This document shows, in pieces, positions 26,373-39,900 of a DNA stretch of 64,000 bases (position 1 is its first letter; the number at the start of each line of letters is the position of its first letter). The notes under the pieces are model-generated. The model did not search any database and was not told the DNA's origin. It was given only the letters and a program-made list of their open reading frames with translations. The stretch spans positions 20,991,365 to 21,055,364 of the forward strand of contig CM055823.1 of the NCBI GenBank assembly GCA_029582265.1, read 5' to 3'. Source of the DNA: Zoroaster sp. YZ-2022 (taxonomy: Eukaryota > Echinodermata > Asteroidea > Forcipulatida > Zoroasteridae). The position numbers were made by a program, and so were the translations under genes.

Positions 26373-29243
26373 GTTGAAAATTGATACATAATTCCACTTT
26401 TTCTTGAGGACCACAGCACAGCATGTGCCGTTATTTCACAAGATGCTGAGACTGTTACTCACTTACAGTCAAGTAAGGTATTTCACAATAATTCACTAGT
26501 TCTTTTATGTTTGCAAATGGTGTATACTAAACTGATATACACTCAACTAAAAACAAAGCCCCCCAAAAAAAGAAAAAGTGCTCAATAGTTTGTGAATTAG
26601 AACAAAAAGTATAAGGAGGGACTTTCTTTTGGATTGGGTATTGTTAAAATAGACTTTGTTTAGAAAATGGTGTTGGGCCCAGTGTAACCAAAAATGACGG
26701 TAATGCCCCTTGATATTAAATATTTAAAAATGACTCATTACTTAGTTTCTGGATCAGAGATTGTCAATTATGGTGTACTGGTAATTAACAGTTTTTCCTT
26801 TTGTTTGGACCTGCTGCTAGGTATTTCAGTTCAACAAACGAAAAATGCAAATATGTAAGTATGAATTAATGTAACTAATAAATGTGACCTGTTTCAACGA
26901 AAACAAAACAAGTCGCACATGCTGATTTTTGTGCTATGACCGGATGAAATAAAATGGGGTGAAAATTTAGTGAATTTAGTATTTGCAGTTTTGGGTGGAT
27001 TTAGTGACATTAATCTCTTTATCTTCACCGTGTTATTTTTGTTTATTTTGCAAGAACAAACATTGGTCAATTGGTAAAATCCTGCAATTCCTCTGATAAA
27101 CCATGAAAACAAGAAAGAGTGCTCAAGTTTTCCTTTAGCTGAATGAAACCACCCATACTGAAATTAATATATAACAATAATTCTGGTGTCAAATTTAAAG
27201 CTAAACGTTGTCCTCTTCCATCTGTACCAGAAACTTAATTTCAACAAAATATGACTTGTTTATGGTTTTGTGGAGAGTAGGTCACAAATGTGGAAATGTA
27301 AAACAGAAGTCAAAACAAATAAAATTTAGCCAATAAAAAAAATAGCCAATAAGGATAATAATTACATCCCAAATAAGACGATTTCAAACCAAAGATTTTC
27401 AAATGGTTTGAAGTTGTTAGAATTAGATAAGTCATTCCATATGAACTCGCCCAGAGGTCCCGTGGTGACTAACTCAAATTTTGGGTTCTCTGGTTGAGTT
27501 CATCTGGAATGACACGTATTGGAATTTTAACAAATCAAACCAGTACTAGAAACTATTATAATAATTTATAACCAATCCAAAAACAATTTGATGATAGATT
27601 CACACATCCGCCGCCCGCCATATTTGTCAATGAGTTTAATTTGTTTGTTATGAATTGATATTAAGAAATACTATGAACAAAACATTGTTCAGATTAAGTC
27701 AAATAAAGCAACTTGAATGAATTATTAAAAATGTAATATTCATGACCACTTTTCATTTGTCTACTTACAGTGTTTATGTATGTGCAACATGTCCAAATGC
27801 GTTGTCATTTTTGGTTTAAAAGGTAGTATACACCATTTGCTTTTGCTGTAAATTTCTAACATGGATGGGTTAGGGGATTCATATTATAGTAAATATTGTG
27901 ACGGTGACCTGTTTTAAAGTTTTGTGTTCATAGATTCTTGAAAATCCTCCCCTCCTCCAAAATAATATGCTTTTGTGGTAGTCTTGTGGTATGTTTTTGA
28001 AAATGTTGGTTTTTTGCAATGATTGCCGTCAGGCAATCGTTGAAAATTGATTCTTTATTCCTATTTTATTGAGGACCACAGCACAGCATGTTCCGTTATT
28101 TCACAAGATGATTGAGACTGTTACTAACTTACAGTAATGTAAGGTATTTCATAATTATTCACTTGTTCTTTTTTATGTTTTCAAATGGTTTTTACTAAAC
28201 TGATATACACCCAACCAAAAACAAAGCCCCCCAAAAAAAAAAAAAAAAGTGCTCAATAGTTTGTGAATTAGAACAAAAAGTATAAGGGAGGACTTTCTTT
28301 TGGATTGGGTATATTGTTAAAATAGACTTTGTTTAGAAAATTGGTGTTGGGCCCCAGTGTAACCAAAAATGACGGTAATGCCCCTTGATATTAAATATTT
28401 AAAAAAATGACTCATTACTTAGTTTCTGGATCAGAGATTGTCAATTATGGTGTACTGGTAATTAACAGTTTTTCCTTTTGTTTGGACCTGCTGCTAGGTA
28501 TTTCAGTTCAACAAACGAAAAATGCAAATATGTAAGTATTAATTAATGTAACTAATAAATGTGACCTGTTTCAACAAAACAAAAAAGTCGCACACGCTGA
28601 TTTTTGTACTATGACCGGATGAAATAAAATGGGGTGAAAATTTAGTGAATTTAGTATTTGCAGTTTTGGGTGGATTTAGTGACATTAATCTCTTATCTTT
28701 CACCGTGTTATTTTTGTTTATTTTGCAAGAACAAACATCGGTCAATTGGTAAAATCCTGCAATTCCTCTGATAAACCATGAAAACAAGAAAAAGTGCTCA
28801 AGTTTTCCTTTAGCTGAATGAAACCACCCATACTGAAATTAACATAACAATAATTCTGGTGTCAAATTTAAAGCTAAACGTTGTCCTCTTTCCATCTGTA
28901 CCAGAAACTTAATCTCAACAAAATATGACTTGTTTATGGTTTTGTGAGAGTAGGTCACAAATGTGGAAATGTAAAACAGAAGTCAAAACAATAAAAATTT
29001 AGCAAATAAAACCAAAAACTGTGGTGTGATTTGCTTTTTATTCATTCAGTGTTTATTTTTTTGCACAAAACACAAATTATTACAATTTAGACATAATTAT
29101 GACTAAGTCACCAAGCCTTTTTGGCACTCTTTGCAAGGAATAACCTAACTCAGTAATTTAGTGATAAATAACACTTCAGGCTATGCATAGTGGAATGACA
29201 CGATAAAAGCAGGTGGCACCATGTGACTAATATCTTTCACAAG

Positions 29244-29305
29244 TTGTGTAGGTTCTTAAAAGAACAACTTGGTTGAAACCAAACGGTTCTTTAAGAACCT
29301 ACAAC
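29244..29305. repeat. Hairpin in macro-repeat S segment (unit 3)
   Basis: Same hairpin as at 18452. The arms TAGGTTCTTAAAAGAAC and GTTCTTTAAGAACCTA flank a short loop that itself contains TTGGTT and AACCAA. Confidence 0.75.
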
Positions 29306-29565
29306 TCAAGAAAGATAGTCGATGGTGCCACTATGAAAACATATTTCCTACATTTATTTGTTATTTTTATTTTTTTTGGTTTGAGGGGTTAACAAACAAT
29401 ATTTGTCTGAACAATGAGTGAAGTATGTAAATATCATTAATAATAATTATCACAGAACAATGCACTATGAATACATTAGCTAAATCAGCTATTTATTAAC
29501 ACTTTCCAGTTCCAGCCACTTCTGTAAGGCATAGCCCTCCTTACCACAGCATGCTCTATTAATGT

Positions 29566-32500
29566 GAAGGCAACTAATAAACAAGTCGCACAGGCAGATT
29601 TTGCGCTATGACCGGATAAAATAAAACGGGGTGAAAATGTTTTGAATTTTGTATTTGCAGTTTTGTTTGGACTTGGTGGCATTAATCTCTTTATCTTTCA
29701 CCCAGTTTTTTTCGTGCAATTCCTCTGATAAACCATGAAAACAACAAAAATGCTCAATTTTAAAATGTGTTTATCTCAAAAGTGGTTTTCCTTTAGCTGA
29801 ACGAAACCACCCGTACTAAAATTAACATAATAATTCTGGTGTCAAATTAAAGCTAAACGTTGGCAGTTAACACAAGCAATATTTGTCTGAACTTCAATGA
29901 GTCAAGTATGTAAAACATAATGAATAACAATTATCGTAAAACAATGCACTATGAATACAGTAGCTAAATCAGCTACTTTATTAACCATTTTCAGTACCAG
30001 CCTTTGCAAGGCAGTAGCTCACCCCTCCTTACCACAGCATGCTTTGGTATACTTTATTGGCGCATCCCATTATGTTGTGCAGATTGTGGTTGAGCAATTC
30101 ATTTTTGAACCACATACACAGGGCAATAAGAAATGCAACATGGTCTGTAGTCACTCTGTGAATGAGAAAGAAAAATGTCAGTAGAGAGGCACCTAATTTA
30201 CCTGTATCGCATCTTCCACGATTCGAATTCGCTTGCCCCGGTTATCCGATTTCCTTCCTGTCTCTGCTGCTCAGTTGTCAAAATGATTTGCCACCGACGA
30301 ATAGTAATACACTGTAAAATTGCACCCCAGTATATATAGGCAGCGGAATGCAATGGGTCGGGCATGCGTTGTGCACACGTGCAATTTTCAAAAGGGACCC
30401 TAGGCTGGTCCCTGTAAAGTGAACGGTTTACCACTTTACCATATACTTTTCCCCAACCCCATTAGAAACATGCACACGGTCTACCATTTGGTATCTCTAG
30501 TAAGATTTTGATAGTCTTTAAAATAGTCTTTTTACTTTAAAATGGTAAACCGTCAACCTTACCGCTTGTTACACAGAACCTGGTGACATCCAATCACCGC
30601 CAGGCGCTCGTATTGGGCACTCAGGAATGTTTGAATATTTACAAGCATCCACTATAATGACAGATGTTTCACATTGAAGGTTTTTTCTTTGAGAGAATGG
30701 AAGACTTGTGTGAGACTTATGTAAGACTGTTAGGACAATAAAGTTAATTTAACCCAATTCGTGGATTATTGGTAAAGTATATTGTCAGTTAATCATTTCA
30801 ACCGATCAAAATAATGCCATGATCGGCTAATTTTACACATAAATACAGCAGTCGTAGCAGACTGTAGTCACAACGCATTTGGACATGTTGCACTGCATGC
30901 CGCCTGCCTTAGATATCTACCGAGACCTACTTCAGACGATGTGGCAAATGTTGTGGTACACAGAAGGATTCAGGACGCGTTTGCAACTGATGTACATAAT
31001 TTTCTCCCTATGATATCATTGTATATTGTTTGTATTCATGTTTTTTCTTTGTTTCCGCGCCTTGAGCGCCCAGCAGGGTGGATATGTGCGCGCTACAAAT
31101 CTTTATTATTATTATTATTATTATTATATGATATTATTGTTATTGTTCTATATTATATTATTATTTTATATTATTATTATCATTTGATACTATTATTTAC
31201 TCTGCTTATCTACAGAAGTCGGAAGGGCGTACTGACCTTGCTCGATTCATTATGAAATAGGGGCCAAAAAGTGATACAGGTACGTTATAATGCATAATTA
31301 TTGTATAATTATCATTGCATATTTAGGTTCGTAATGTACAAATGTGATATTTGTACTTTATACATAATCTATTTTGGACTTGGAAACACTTTTATGTGGA
31401 CTCTTCGCCAGTTCAGTGAAACCTTCAGTGTCCAATGAAATAAAAACGACAATGCGCACCTTTTTATAAAAAGTTTTCATGCATCCGTTGATAACGAAAG
31501 AGGGCGCTTCACATGTAAACAAACGAGACGTCTGCAGTGACGCTGGTTCATAAGATGGTACTAATTATGCATGATATAGGCCTAGTTTACATCTATTGAG
31601 TGGTTTTGCTTTTGCTTTTCTAAGCACATGGACTCAAGCACGATATAGTTTCACCAACTGTAAGTTTAATGCTGTTGCGCTTAAAACTAACAAATGTTGA
31701 TACAAAATCGGCAGTGTGCCGCCACTATTGAACTGTGTGCAAAGTCTACGAGGGGTCTCAGAAATCATTGTCAAATGTACACACCATATTGAATTTATCT
31801 CTGCTGAAATCACATTTTGTACTCGCATTTACAATGATTGATGGTAATATAGGTTAGATATGACGAGAAAAGTGGCAGAAAAATAGTTTCCGAATGTGGT
31901 TGTTCCATACAGTTTGCACAAGTTTCTGTCCCATTATTTATAGTTGAGTTCCTAAGCTGGAATTAGTACAAGGAAGTTTTTAAGCACTCTTTCTATTGTG
32001 CAAAACATGGCTTGTACATAATTTGTGCACTGTCACGTGATTGCACCATTGTATATTCTCCCTTGTCCGTGCACGGCCAAAGAAATGCATTGTTGTTTTA
32101 CCCACCCACTCACTCGGCTTTGTAGATACCTGCAGTCGTAGACCCTCTATTGTCCCTGTTTTGTTTGTACTTTAACTTTTGGGAAGACCTTACCCCACTT
32201 CCCTTCCATTCCCTGACTACCAAGTGTCAAAATATAATCCAATCAGTCATATTTATAATACGGACTGTCTCAAATTATGTTTTCACAGAATGCATGGGAG
32301 CTACACGGGCTACTCTCACGTGAATTGAACTCCTTCACCAAGCTGCCCAGTCTGGCTGTAATTGCAATGGAGTAGCTGTACTGTGCTCGAGAAATATTGA
32401 TTCAAAATAAAATTGAGATACGGTAAGTACATTTGTATACGGCATATGGGAGAGGGAAATACAGAAACATAAGATAACCGGCCAGCAAATTGTGGCAAAA

Positions 32501-35500
32501 CTTTTCGATTGAATTCATTAAATAACATTATTCAAAACCTTCACCAATCCAGTGACAGGTACATTTGCCTGGGTTGGAGCAGAAATAAGTGAGCTTGTGT
32601 TTCTTAACGATTTTTGTTGTACTGCACAAGTATTGCCTTGGAATGATATGCTGCTTTTATTAGAAGGGCAAACAGTCCATATCAGCACCCAAGAGTCATT
32701 ATGCAAGAGATCTAACTTTTGATAAGGACGCTCCCACATTTTGCAGTGGAAAGCAGCCCTTGGTTTACATTAGTGGTGGCTCTGTAGATGAACACAAGAT
32801 TGAGATGATGTCTGTTAGGTGGAACACATTTGCATTTTCATATCAAATTTCAAAAGAATAACAAAAAGGATATACCTGCATGTCCCTTTTGCTTTGCACA
32901 TTTCATACTGGATAATATTAATGAAGATGATTTAAATGAGGCACTACAATGCAATCATTGCATTTTATAAATGACTATTGTTAAATTAAAATTACTACCC
33001 TCATGACCAAAGTAGTAGTAGTAATTCTTGTGAGTTGCTACTGGTCACAAACTGATACAATTGCATACTCCGAGTTGATTCTGCTCTGCCATTAACATAT
33101 TGTGTACTTGAAAAGTTACTAAACAAAATCTTAAGGGAAAACAAGGTCCATTTCTGCCGATTACTGAAACAGCCGATGTCTCATTATACCCTAGTGAAAA
33201 TAGCCAATAAGGATAATAATTAAACATCCCAAATAAGACGATTTCAAACCAAAGATTTTCAAATGGTATGAAGTTGTTACAATTGTACATGGGTCATTCC
33301 ATATGAACTCGCCCAGAGGTCCCGTGGTGACTAACTCAAATGTTGGGTTCTCTGGTTGAGTTCATGTCGAATGACACGTATTGGAATTTTAACAAATCAA
33401 ACCAGTACTAGAACCTATTAAAATAATTTATAACCAATCCAAAACAATTTGATGATAGATTCACACACATCCCCCCCCGCCACATATTTGTCAATGAGTT
33501 TAATTTGTTTGTTATGAATTGATATTAAGAAATACTATGAACAAAACATTGTCTGTGATTAAGTCAAATAATGCATCTTGAATGAATTATTTAAAATGTA
33601 ATATTCATGACCACTTTTCATTTGTCTACTTACAGTGTTTATGTATGTGCAACATGTCCAAATGCGTTGTCATTTTGCGGTTTAAAAAGGTAGTATACAC
33701 CATTTGCTTTTGCTGTAATTTTCGAACATGGATGGGTTAGGGGATTCATATTATAGTAAATATTGTGACGGTGACCTGTTTTAAAGTTTTGTGTTCATAG
33801 ATTCTTGAAAATCCCCCCCCCCCTCCAAAATAAAATGCTGTTCTGGTAGTCTTGTGGTCAGTGTTTGAAAATGTTTGTTTTTTCCAATGATTGCCGGCCG
33901 GCAATCGTTGAAAATTGATACATAATTCCACTTTTCTTGAGGACCACAGCACAGCATGTGCCGTTATTTCACAAGATGCGTGAGACTGTTACTCACTTAC
34001 AGTCAAGTAAGGTATTTCATAATAATTCACTAGTTCTTTTTTATGTTTGCAAATGGTGTATACTAAACTGATATACACCCAACCAAAAAACAAAGCCCCC
34101 CCCCAAAAAAAGAAAAAAGTGCTCAATAGTTTGTGAATTAGAACAAAAAGTATAAGGAGGGACTTTTTTGGATTGGGTATATTGTTAAAATAGACTTTGT
34201 TTAGAAAATTGGTGTTGGGCCCAGTGTAACCAAAAAATGACGGTAATGCCCCTTGATATTAAATATTTAAAAAAATGACTCATTACTTAGTTTCTGGATC
34301 AGAGATTGTCAATTATGGTGTACTGGTAATTAACAGTTTTTCCTTTTGTTTGGACCTGCTGCTAGGTATTTCAGTTCAACAAACGAAAAAATGCAAATAT
34401 GTAAGTATGAATTAATGTAACTAATAAATGTGACCTGTTTCAACGAAAACAAAAACAAGTCGCACATGCTGATTTTTGTGCTATGACCGGATGAAATAAA
34501 ATGGGGGTGAAAATTTAGTGAATTTAGTATTTGCAGTTTTGGGTGGATTTAGTGACATTAATCTCTTTATCTTTCACCGTGTTATTTTTGTTTATTTTGC
34601 AAGAACAAACATTGGTCAATTGGTAAAATCCTGCAATTCCTCTGATAAACCATGAAAACAAGAAAGAGTGCTCAAGTTTTCCTTTAGCTGAATGAAACCA
34701 CCCATACTGAAATTAACATATAACAATAATTCTGGTGTCAAATTTAAAGCTAAACGTTGTCCTCTTTCCATCTGTACCAGAAACTTAATTTCAACAAAAT
34801 ATGACTTGTTTATGGTTTTGTGAGAGTAGGTCACAAATGTGGAAATGTAAAACAGAAGTCAAAACAAATAAAATTTAGCCAATAAAAAATAGCCAATAAG
34901 GATAATAATTACATCCCAAATAAGACGATTTCAAACCAAAGATTTTCAAATGGTTTGAAGTTGTTAGAATTACATGGGTCATTCCATATGAACTCGCCCA
35001 GAGGTCCCGTGGTGACTAACTCAAATTTTGGGTTCTCTGGTTGAGTTCATCTGAATGACACGTATTGGAATTTTAACAAATCAAACCAGTACTAGAAACT
35101 ATTAAAATAATTTATAACCAATCCAAAATAATTTGATGATAGATTCACACACATCCGCGCCCGCCATATTTGTCAATGAGTTTAATTTGTTTGTTATGAA
35201 TTGATATTAAGAAATACTATGAACAAAACATTGTCTGTGATTAAGTCAAATAATGCATCTTGAATGAATTATTTAAAATGTAATATTCATGACCACTTTT
35301 CATTTGTCTACTTACAGTGTTTATGTATGTGCAACATGTCCAAATGCGTTGTCATTTTGCGGTTTAAAAAGGTAGTATACACCATTTGCTTTTGCTGTAA
35401 TTTTCGAACATGGATGGGTTAGGGGATTCATATTATAGTAAATATTGTGACGGTGACCTGTTTTAAAGTTTTGTGTTCATAGATTCTTGAAAATCCCCCC

Positions 35501-35928
35501 CCCCCCTCCCCCCCCTCCAAAATAAAATGCTGTTCTGGTAGTCTTGTGGTCAGTGTTTGAAAATGTTGTGTTTTTCCAATGATTGCCGGCCGGCAATCGT
35601 TGAAAATTGATACATAATTCCAATTTTCTTGAGGACCACAGCACAGCATGTGCCGTTATTTCACAAGATGCTGGAGACTGTTACTCACTTACAGTAAAGT
35701 AAGGTATTTCATAATAATTCACTAGTTCTTTTTTATGTTTGCAAATGGTGTATACTAAACTGATATACACCCAACCAAAAACAAAGCCTCCAAAAAAAAA
35801 AAAAAAAAAAAGTGCTCAATAGTTTGTGAATTAGAACAAAAAAGTATAAGGAGGGACTTTCTTTTGGATTGGGTATATTGTTAAAATAGACTTTGTTTAG
35901 AAAATTGGTTGGGCCCAGTTAAAAATAG
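29566..35928. repeat. Macro-repeat unit 4 (cut by the gap)
   Basis: U 29566-33201, M1 33202-34890 and M2 from 34891 until the N run. Very similar to unit 3, which suggests recent duplication or homogenisation. Confidence 0.85.
30423..30553. repeat. Small MITE-like segment inside macro-repeat (131 bp)
   Basis: Bounded by perfect 11-base inverted ends, ACGGTTTACCA and TGGTAAACCGT. Corresponding segments are found in the other units (for example near 22880-23010). It was probably inserted before the array expanded. Confidence 0.5.
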
Positions 35929-36428
35929 NNNNNNNNNNNNNNNNNNNNNNNNNNNNNNNNNNNNNNNNNNNNNNNNNNNNNNNNNNNNNNNNNNNNNNNN
36001 NNNNNNNNNNNNNNNNNNNNNNNNNNNNNNNNNNNNNNNNNNNNNNNNNNNNNNNNNNNNNNNNNNNNNNNNNNNNNNNNNNNNNNNNNNNNNNNNNNNN
36101 NNNNNNNNNNNNNNNNNNNNNNNNNNNNNNNNNNNNNNNNNNNNNNNNNNNNNNNNNNNNNNNNNNNNNNNNNNNNNNNNNNNNNNNNNNNNNNNNNNNN
36201 NNNNNNNNNNNNNNNNNNNNNNNNNNNNNNNNNNNNNNNNNNNNNNNNNNNNNNNNNNNNNNNNNNNNNNNNNNNNNNNNNNNNNNNNNNNNNNNNNNNN
36301 NNNNNNNNNNNNNNNNNNNNNNNNNNNNNNNNNNNNNNNNNNNNNNNNNNNNNNNNNNNNNNNNNNNNNNNNNNNNNNNNNNNNNNNNNNNNNNNNNNNN
36401 NNNNNNNNNNNNNNNNNNNNNNNNNNNN
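35929..36428. other. Assembly gap (500 N)
   Basis: Run of N that separates the macro-repeat array from the gene region. The true distance and the array length are unknown. Confidence 0.99.
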
Positions 36429-36913
36429 AACTCAGACTTTTTTTTTCCCCCCCCCGTAGTCGTCCCTGATGTTACATAAACTGAACAGATATCGAAAATC
36501 CACCATGCAAAGCCTCCAAAATTTACATTAGTTGAGGTCTGAGATTGTAACAATATCCCTTGTTCTGCGATACCATGCATTATCATGATACTTGGTCACG
36601 ATACGATTATCACGATACGTATCGTGAATACTAATAATGCTCAAAATAAAGTGTCAGTAGTGTTGTGAATTACACAACTGTGTTGTAGAGACATTTTTAT
36701 AGACACATTAAAACAACACATATGCACATATTGTTATTTTATTCCCCTTCCCCTGATGTTTGCAACTGACATGCAGCATTCACATTCAACAATTATCACT
36801 AACACAGCAATAGTACTGGTCAGGTGTATATAAGTTTTTGTTGAGATGTAATATGGGATATCATGAAATGGGATATCATGAAATGGTCCATTGGTCATGC
36901 CGGAGCTTCTTAC
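36429..36913. other. Flank between gap and last exon candidate
   Basis: Contains a short run of ACGATACG-like motifs (about 36598-36630). No A-type exon of the modular gene and no other gene is seen. Confidence 0.4.
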
Positions 36914-36951
36914 AGAATGTAATGACTCTGGCAAGCTACAAAGAATGCAAA
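36914..36951 (-). CDS. Exon 19 (weak candidate): truncated linker L
   Basis: A 38-base stretch between a strong acceptor (TATATCTCTTTTCATAG) and a donor (TTCT|GTAAGA), only 54 bases after exon 18. One frame gives C-S-L-P-E-S-L-H-S, similar to C-S-L-P-P-A-S of exon 13. But the length (3n+2) and phase do not fit, and the intron would be very short. No A exon is visible between here and the gap. Confidence 0.25.
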
Positions 36952-39900
36952 CTATGAAAAGAGATATACAATGAATTACAGAACAAAACTCAAAGCTCCT
37001 TACATCCAAGCCAAATTTCTCCAGCACCAGGTCGATGGCTGAGTTTCCAATACTGCTCAAGCTCTCTAATGAACCCCTGCTACTGTCCCATCTCCTGGTA
37101 GGGTGAAAGACGTTGCATTGGTGTTGCATATGGGATAGGGACCCAGACATGGTCCAGTACCAGTTGTTTTGCAGGTATCATCAATGCACAGTACGACATT
37201 AAGCGTCACAGAAAATACTTTCTTTGCTGTTAGCTTGTCAATGGAAGAGCTGTGACAAATAGACAAAAAATTACTAATTTCATGAAACATTTTCAAAAAA
37301 TTTGAGATCCAGTTTAAGTAATCTGGAAGAGTGTATCATACTGAATTTCATAAATAAATAAAATATACATTTTGATTTTAGGTGGAAGTAACAGTTCATC
37401 AAGATACCAATATGTCTTTAAAGGGAAAGTTGTAACATTGATAATGAAAGATTTGAGGCTTTGCATGGTTAGAGTATCGTTATCAATCCAGTTATCTCAA
37501 CTATTACAAAGTGGGATTGTTGGGTCTGATACGAATATGTATCGTTATCAGTCCAGTTATCTCAACTATTACAAAGTGGGATTGTTGGGTCTGATAATAA
37601 TATGTACTTATCAATCCAGTTATCTCAACTATTACAAAGTGGGATTGTTAGGTCTGATACGAATATGTATCGTTATCAATCCAAAGTTATCTCAACTATT
37701 ACAAAGTGGGATTGTTGGGTCTGATACGAATATGTATCGTTATCAATCCAGTTATCTCTGTAACTATTGGGATTGTTGGTCTGATACGAATATGTATCGT
37801 TATCAGTCCAGTTATCTCAACTATTACAAGGGGGATTGTTGGGTCTGATACTAATATGTATCACATCAGTCCAGTTATCTCAACTATTACAAAGTGGGAT
37901 TGTTGGGTCTGATACTATGTATCGTTATCAGTCCAGTTATCTCAACTATTACAAAGTGGGATTGTTGGGTCTGATACGAATATGTATCGTTATCAGTCCA
38001 GTTATCTCAACTATTACAAAGTGGGATTGTTGGGTCTGATACGAATATGTATCGTTATCAGTCCAGTTATCTCAACTATTACAAAGTGAGATTGTTGGGT
38101 CTGATACGAATATGTATCGTTATCAGTCCAGTTATCTCAACTATTACAAAGTGAGATTGTTGGGTCTGATACGAATATGTATCGTTATCAGTCCAGTTAT
38201 CTCAACTATTACAAAGTGGGATTGTTGGGTCTGATAATATGTATCGTTATCAGTCCAGTTATCTCAACTATTACAAAGTGGGATTGTTGTCTGATACGAA
38301 TATGTATCGTTATCAGTCCAGCGTTATCTCAACTATTACAAAGTGGGATTGTTGGGTCTGATACCAATATGTATCATATCAGTCCAGTTATCTCAACTAT
38401 TACAAAGTGGGATTGTTGGGTCTGATACCAATATGTATCGTTATCAATCCAGTTATCTCAACTATTACAAAGTGGGATTGTTGGGTCTGATACGAATATG
38501 TATCGCTATCAGTCCAGTTATCTCAACTATTACAAAGTGGGATATGGTATCATCCAGTTATCTCAACTATTACAAAGTGGGATTGTTGGGTCTGATACCA
38601 ATATGTATCGTTATCAATCCAGTTATCTCAACTATTGCAAAGTGGGATTGTTGGGTCTGATACGAATATGTATCGTTATCAGTCCAGTTATCTCAACTAT
38701 TACAAAGTGGGATTGTTGGGTCTGATAGGAATATGTATCGTTATCAGTCCAGTTATCTCAACTATTACAAAGTGGGATTGTTGGGTCTGATACGAATATG
38801 TATCGTTATCAGTCCAGTTATCTCAACTATTACAAAGTGGGATTGTTGGGTCTGATACGACTATGTATCGTTATCAGTCCAGTTATCTCAACTATTACAA
38901 AGTGGGATTGTTGGGTCTGATACGAATATGTATCGTTATCAGTCCAGTTATCTCAACTATTACAAAGTGGGATTGCTGGGTCTGATACGAATATGTTAGC
39001 AATACTGCTTCTTTAACAGGAATACAGAAAGCATTTGGAGCAAGTTAAACATTTTTTGGGCATATTTTGCAATGAGAGCACTTCAGACAGAATCATTTTT
39101 CAGGATGATTGGTAACTTTACCAACTTCACACCAACTTCAGATTATAATCAGGTAATTTGCCTTCAGGTTGAAATCATAACTATATTGACCTATATTGAC
39201 TTTATCGTTAATAGGTTTTCGGTAACACCTTTTTTTTAATCTCAACTATCCCTAAGTCACGTGAGATACAGGTTCTGAAAAGAACCTTATCGCACAACTA
39301 GTATCTCGACTGTCGCTAAGTGAGATTATGGTTCAGGGGAGAATCAATATCGGAAACTCGTTTCTCAACTATCGCTAAGTGAGAATGTGGTTCAGGGAGA
39401 ACCACGGGGACTTCACAGGGTCTTTTCAGAACCTACACCTCACTTAGCGATAGTTGAGATAAACACAGAAAACCTGAAACGATGTCTATGCTCCACCATG
39501 CAAAGCCTCAAATCTTATATATACTGACCTTAACATCACGGCATCCCCAAGGCTCTCAGACTCCGTCTGTCCCCACGTGTAGCTGAACAGCGTAAAGTTC
39601 CGCTCCCAGTTCTCAAAGGCCACATAAAGCTGGAAGTCACAAGGGTCCACTTGGACCTTGGCACTGAGCGTGAGTGTGGTGGATACAGCACTGGATACCG
39701 AGGCAACGGTCATCGATGGAGCATTGGATTATGTTCTCCAAGAACGGGAGGGAGATCATCGGGCAATCTTGTTGGAAAAAAAAAAAAAAATATTATAAAT
39801 GGTAAGATATAGTATTGGTAATGCTTGGCAAAACTGCTTCTAAAAGTATGCTTGAATCATGATCTTCATTATATAGTGAGATTTGTGGTGACACCATGCA

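Larger units (their letters stand above)
21974..29565. repeat. Macro-repeat unit 3 (two inner modules, good quality)
   Basis: Continues exactly where unit 2 was interrupted. U to 25674, M1 25675-27344, M2 27345 to about 29005, S to 29565. With unit 4 it is the best reference for the unit. Confidence 0.85.
2926..35928. repeat. Tandem macro-repeat array, units about 5.6-7.6 kb
   Basis: The same landmarks recur in the same order. GAAGGCAAC starts at 5894, 11537, 21977 and 29566; a SINE tail with an ATT run, a tract around CACTCGGCTTTGTAG and an inner module follow. Spacings are 5643, 7220 (after removing the inserted piggyBac) and 7589 bases. Each unit has three parts: S (about 0.5 kb, with a hairpin), U (about 3.6 kb) and an inner module M (about 1.65 kb) in one or two copies. 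There is no long reading frame. It is AT-rich non-coding macrosatellite-like DNA; the origin is unknown. Confidence 0.85.

Noticed and set aside
37372..38725. Reading frames with repeated Y-L-N-Y-Y-K-V-G peptides
   Set aside because: By-product of the 65-bp minisatellite; no start context or conserved non-repeat part.
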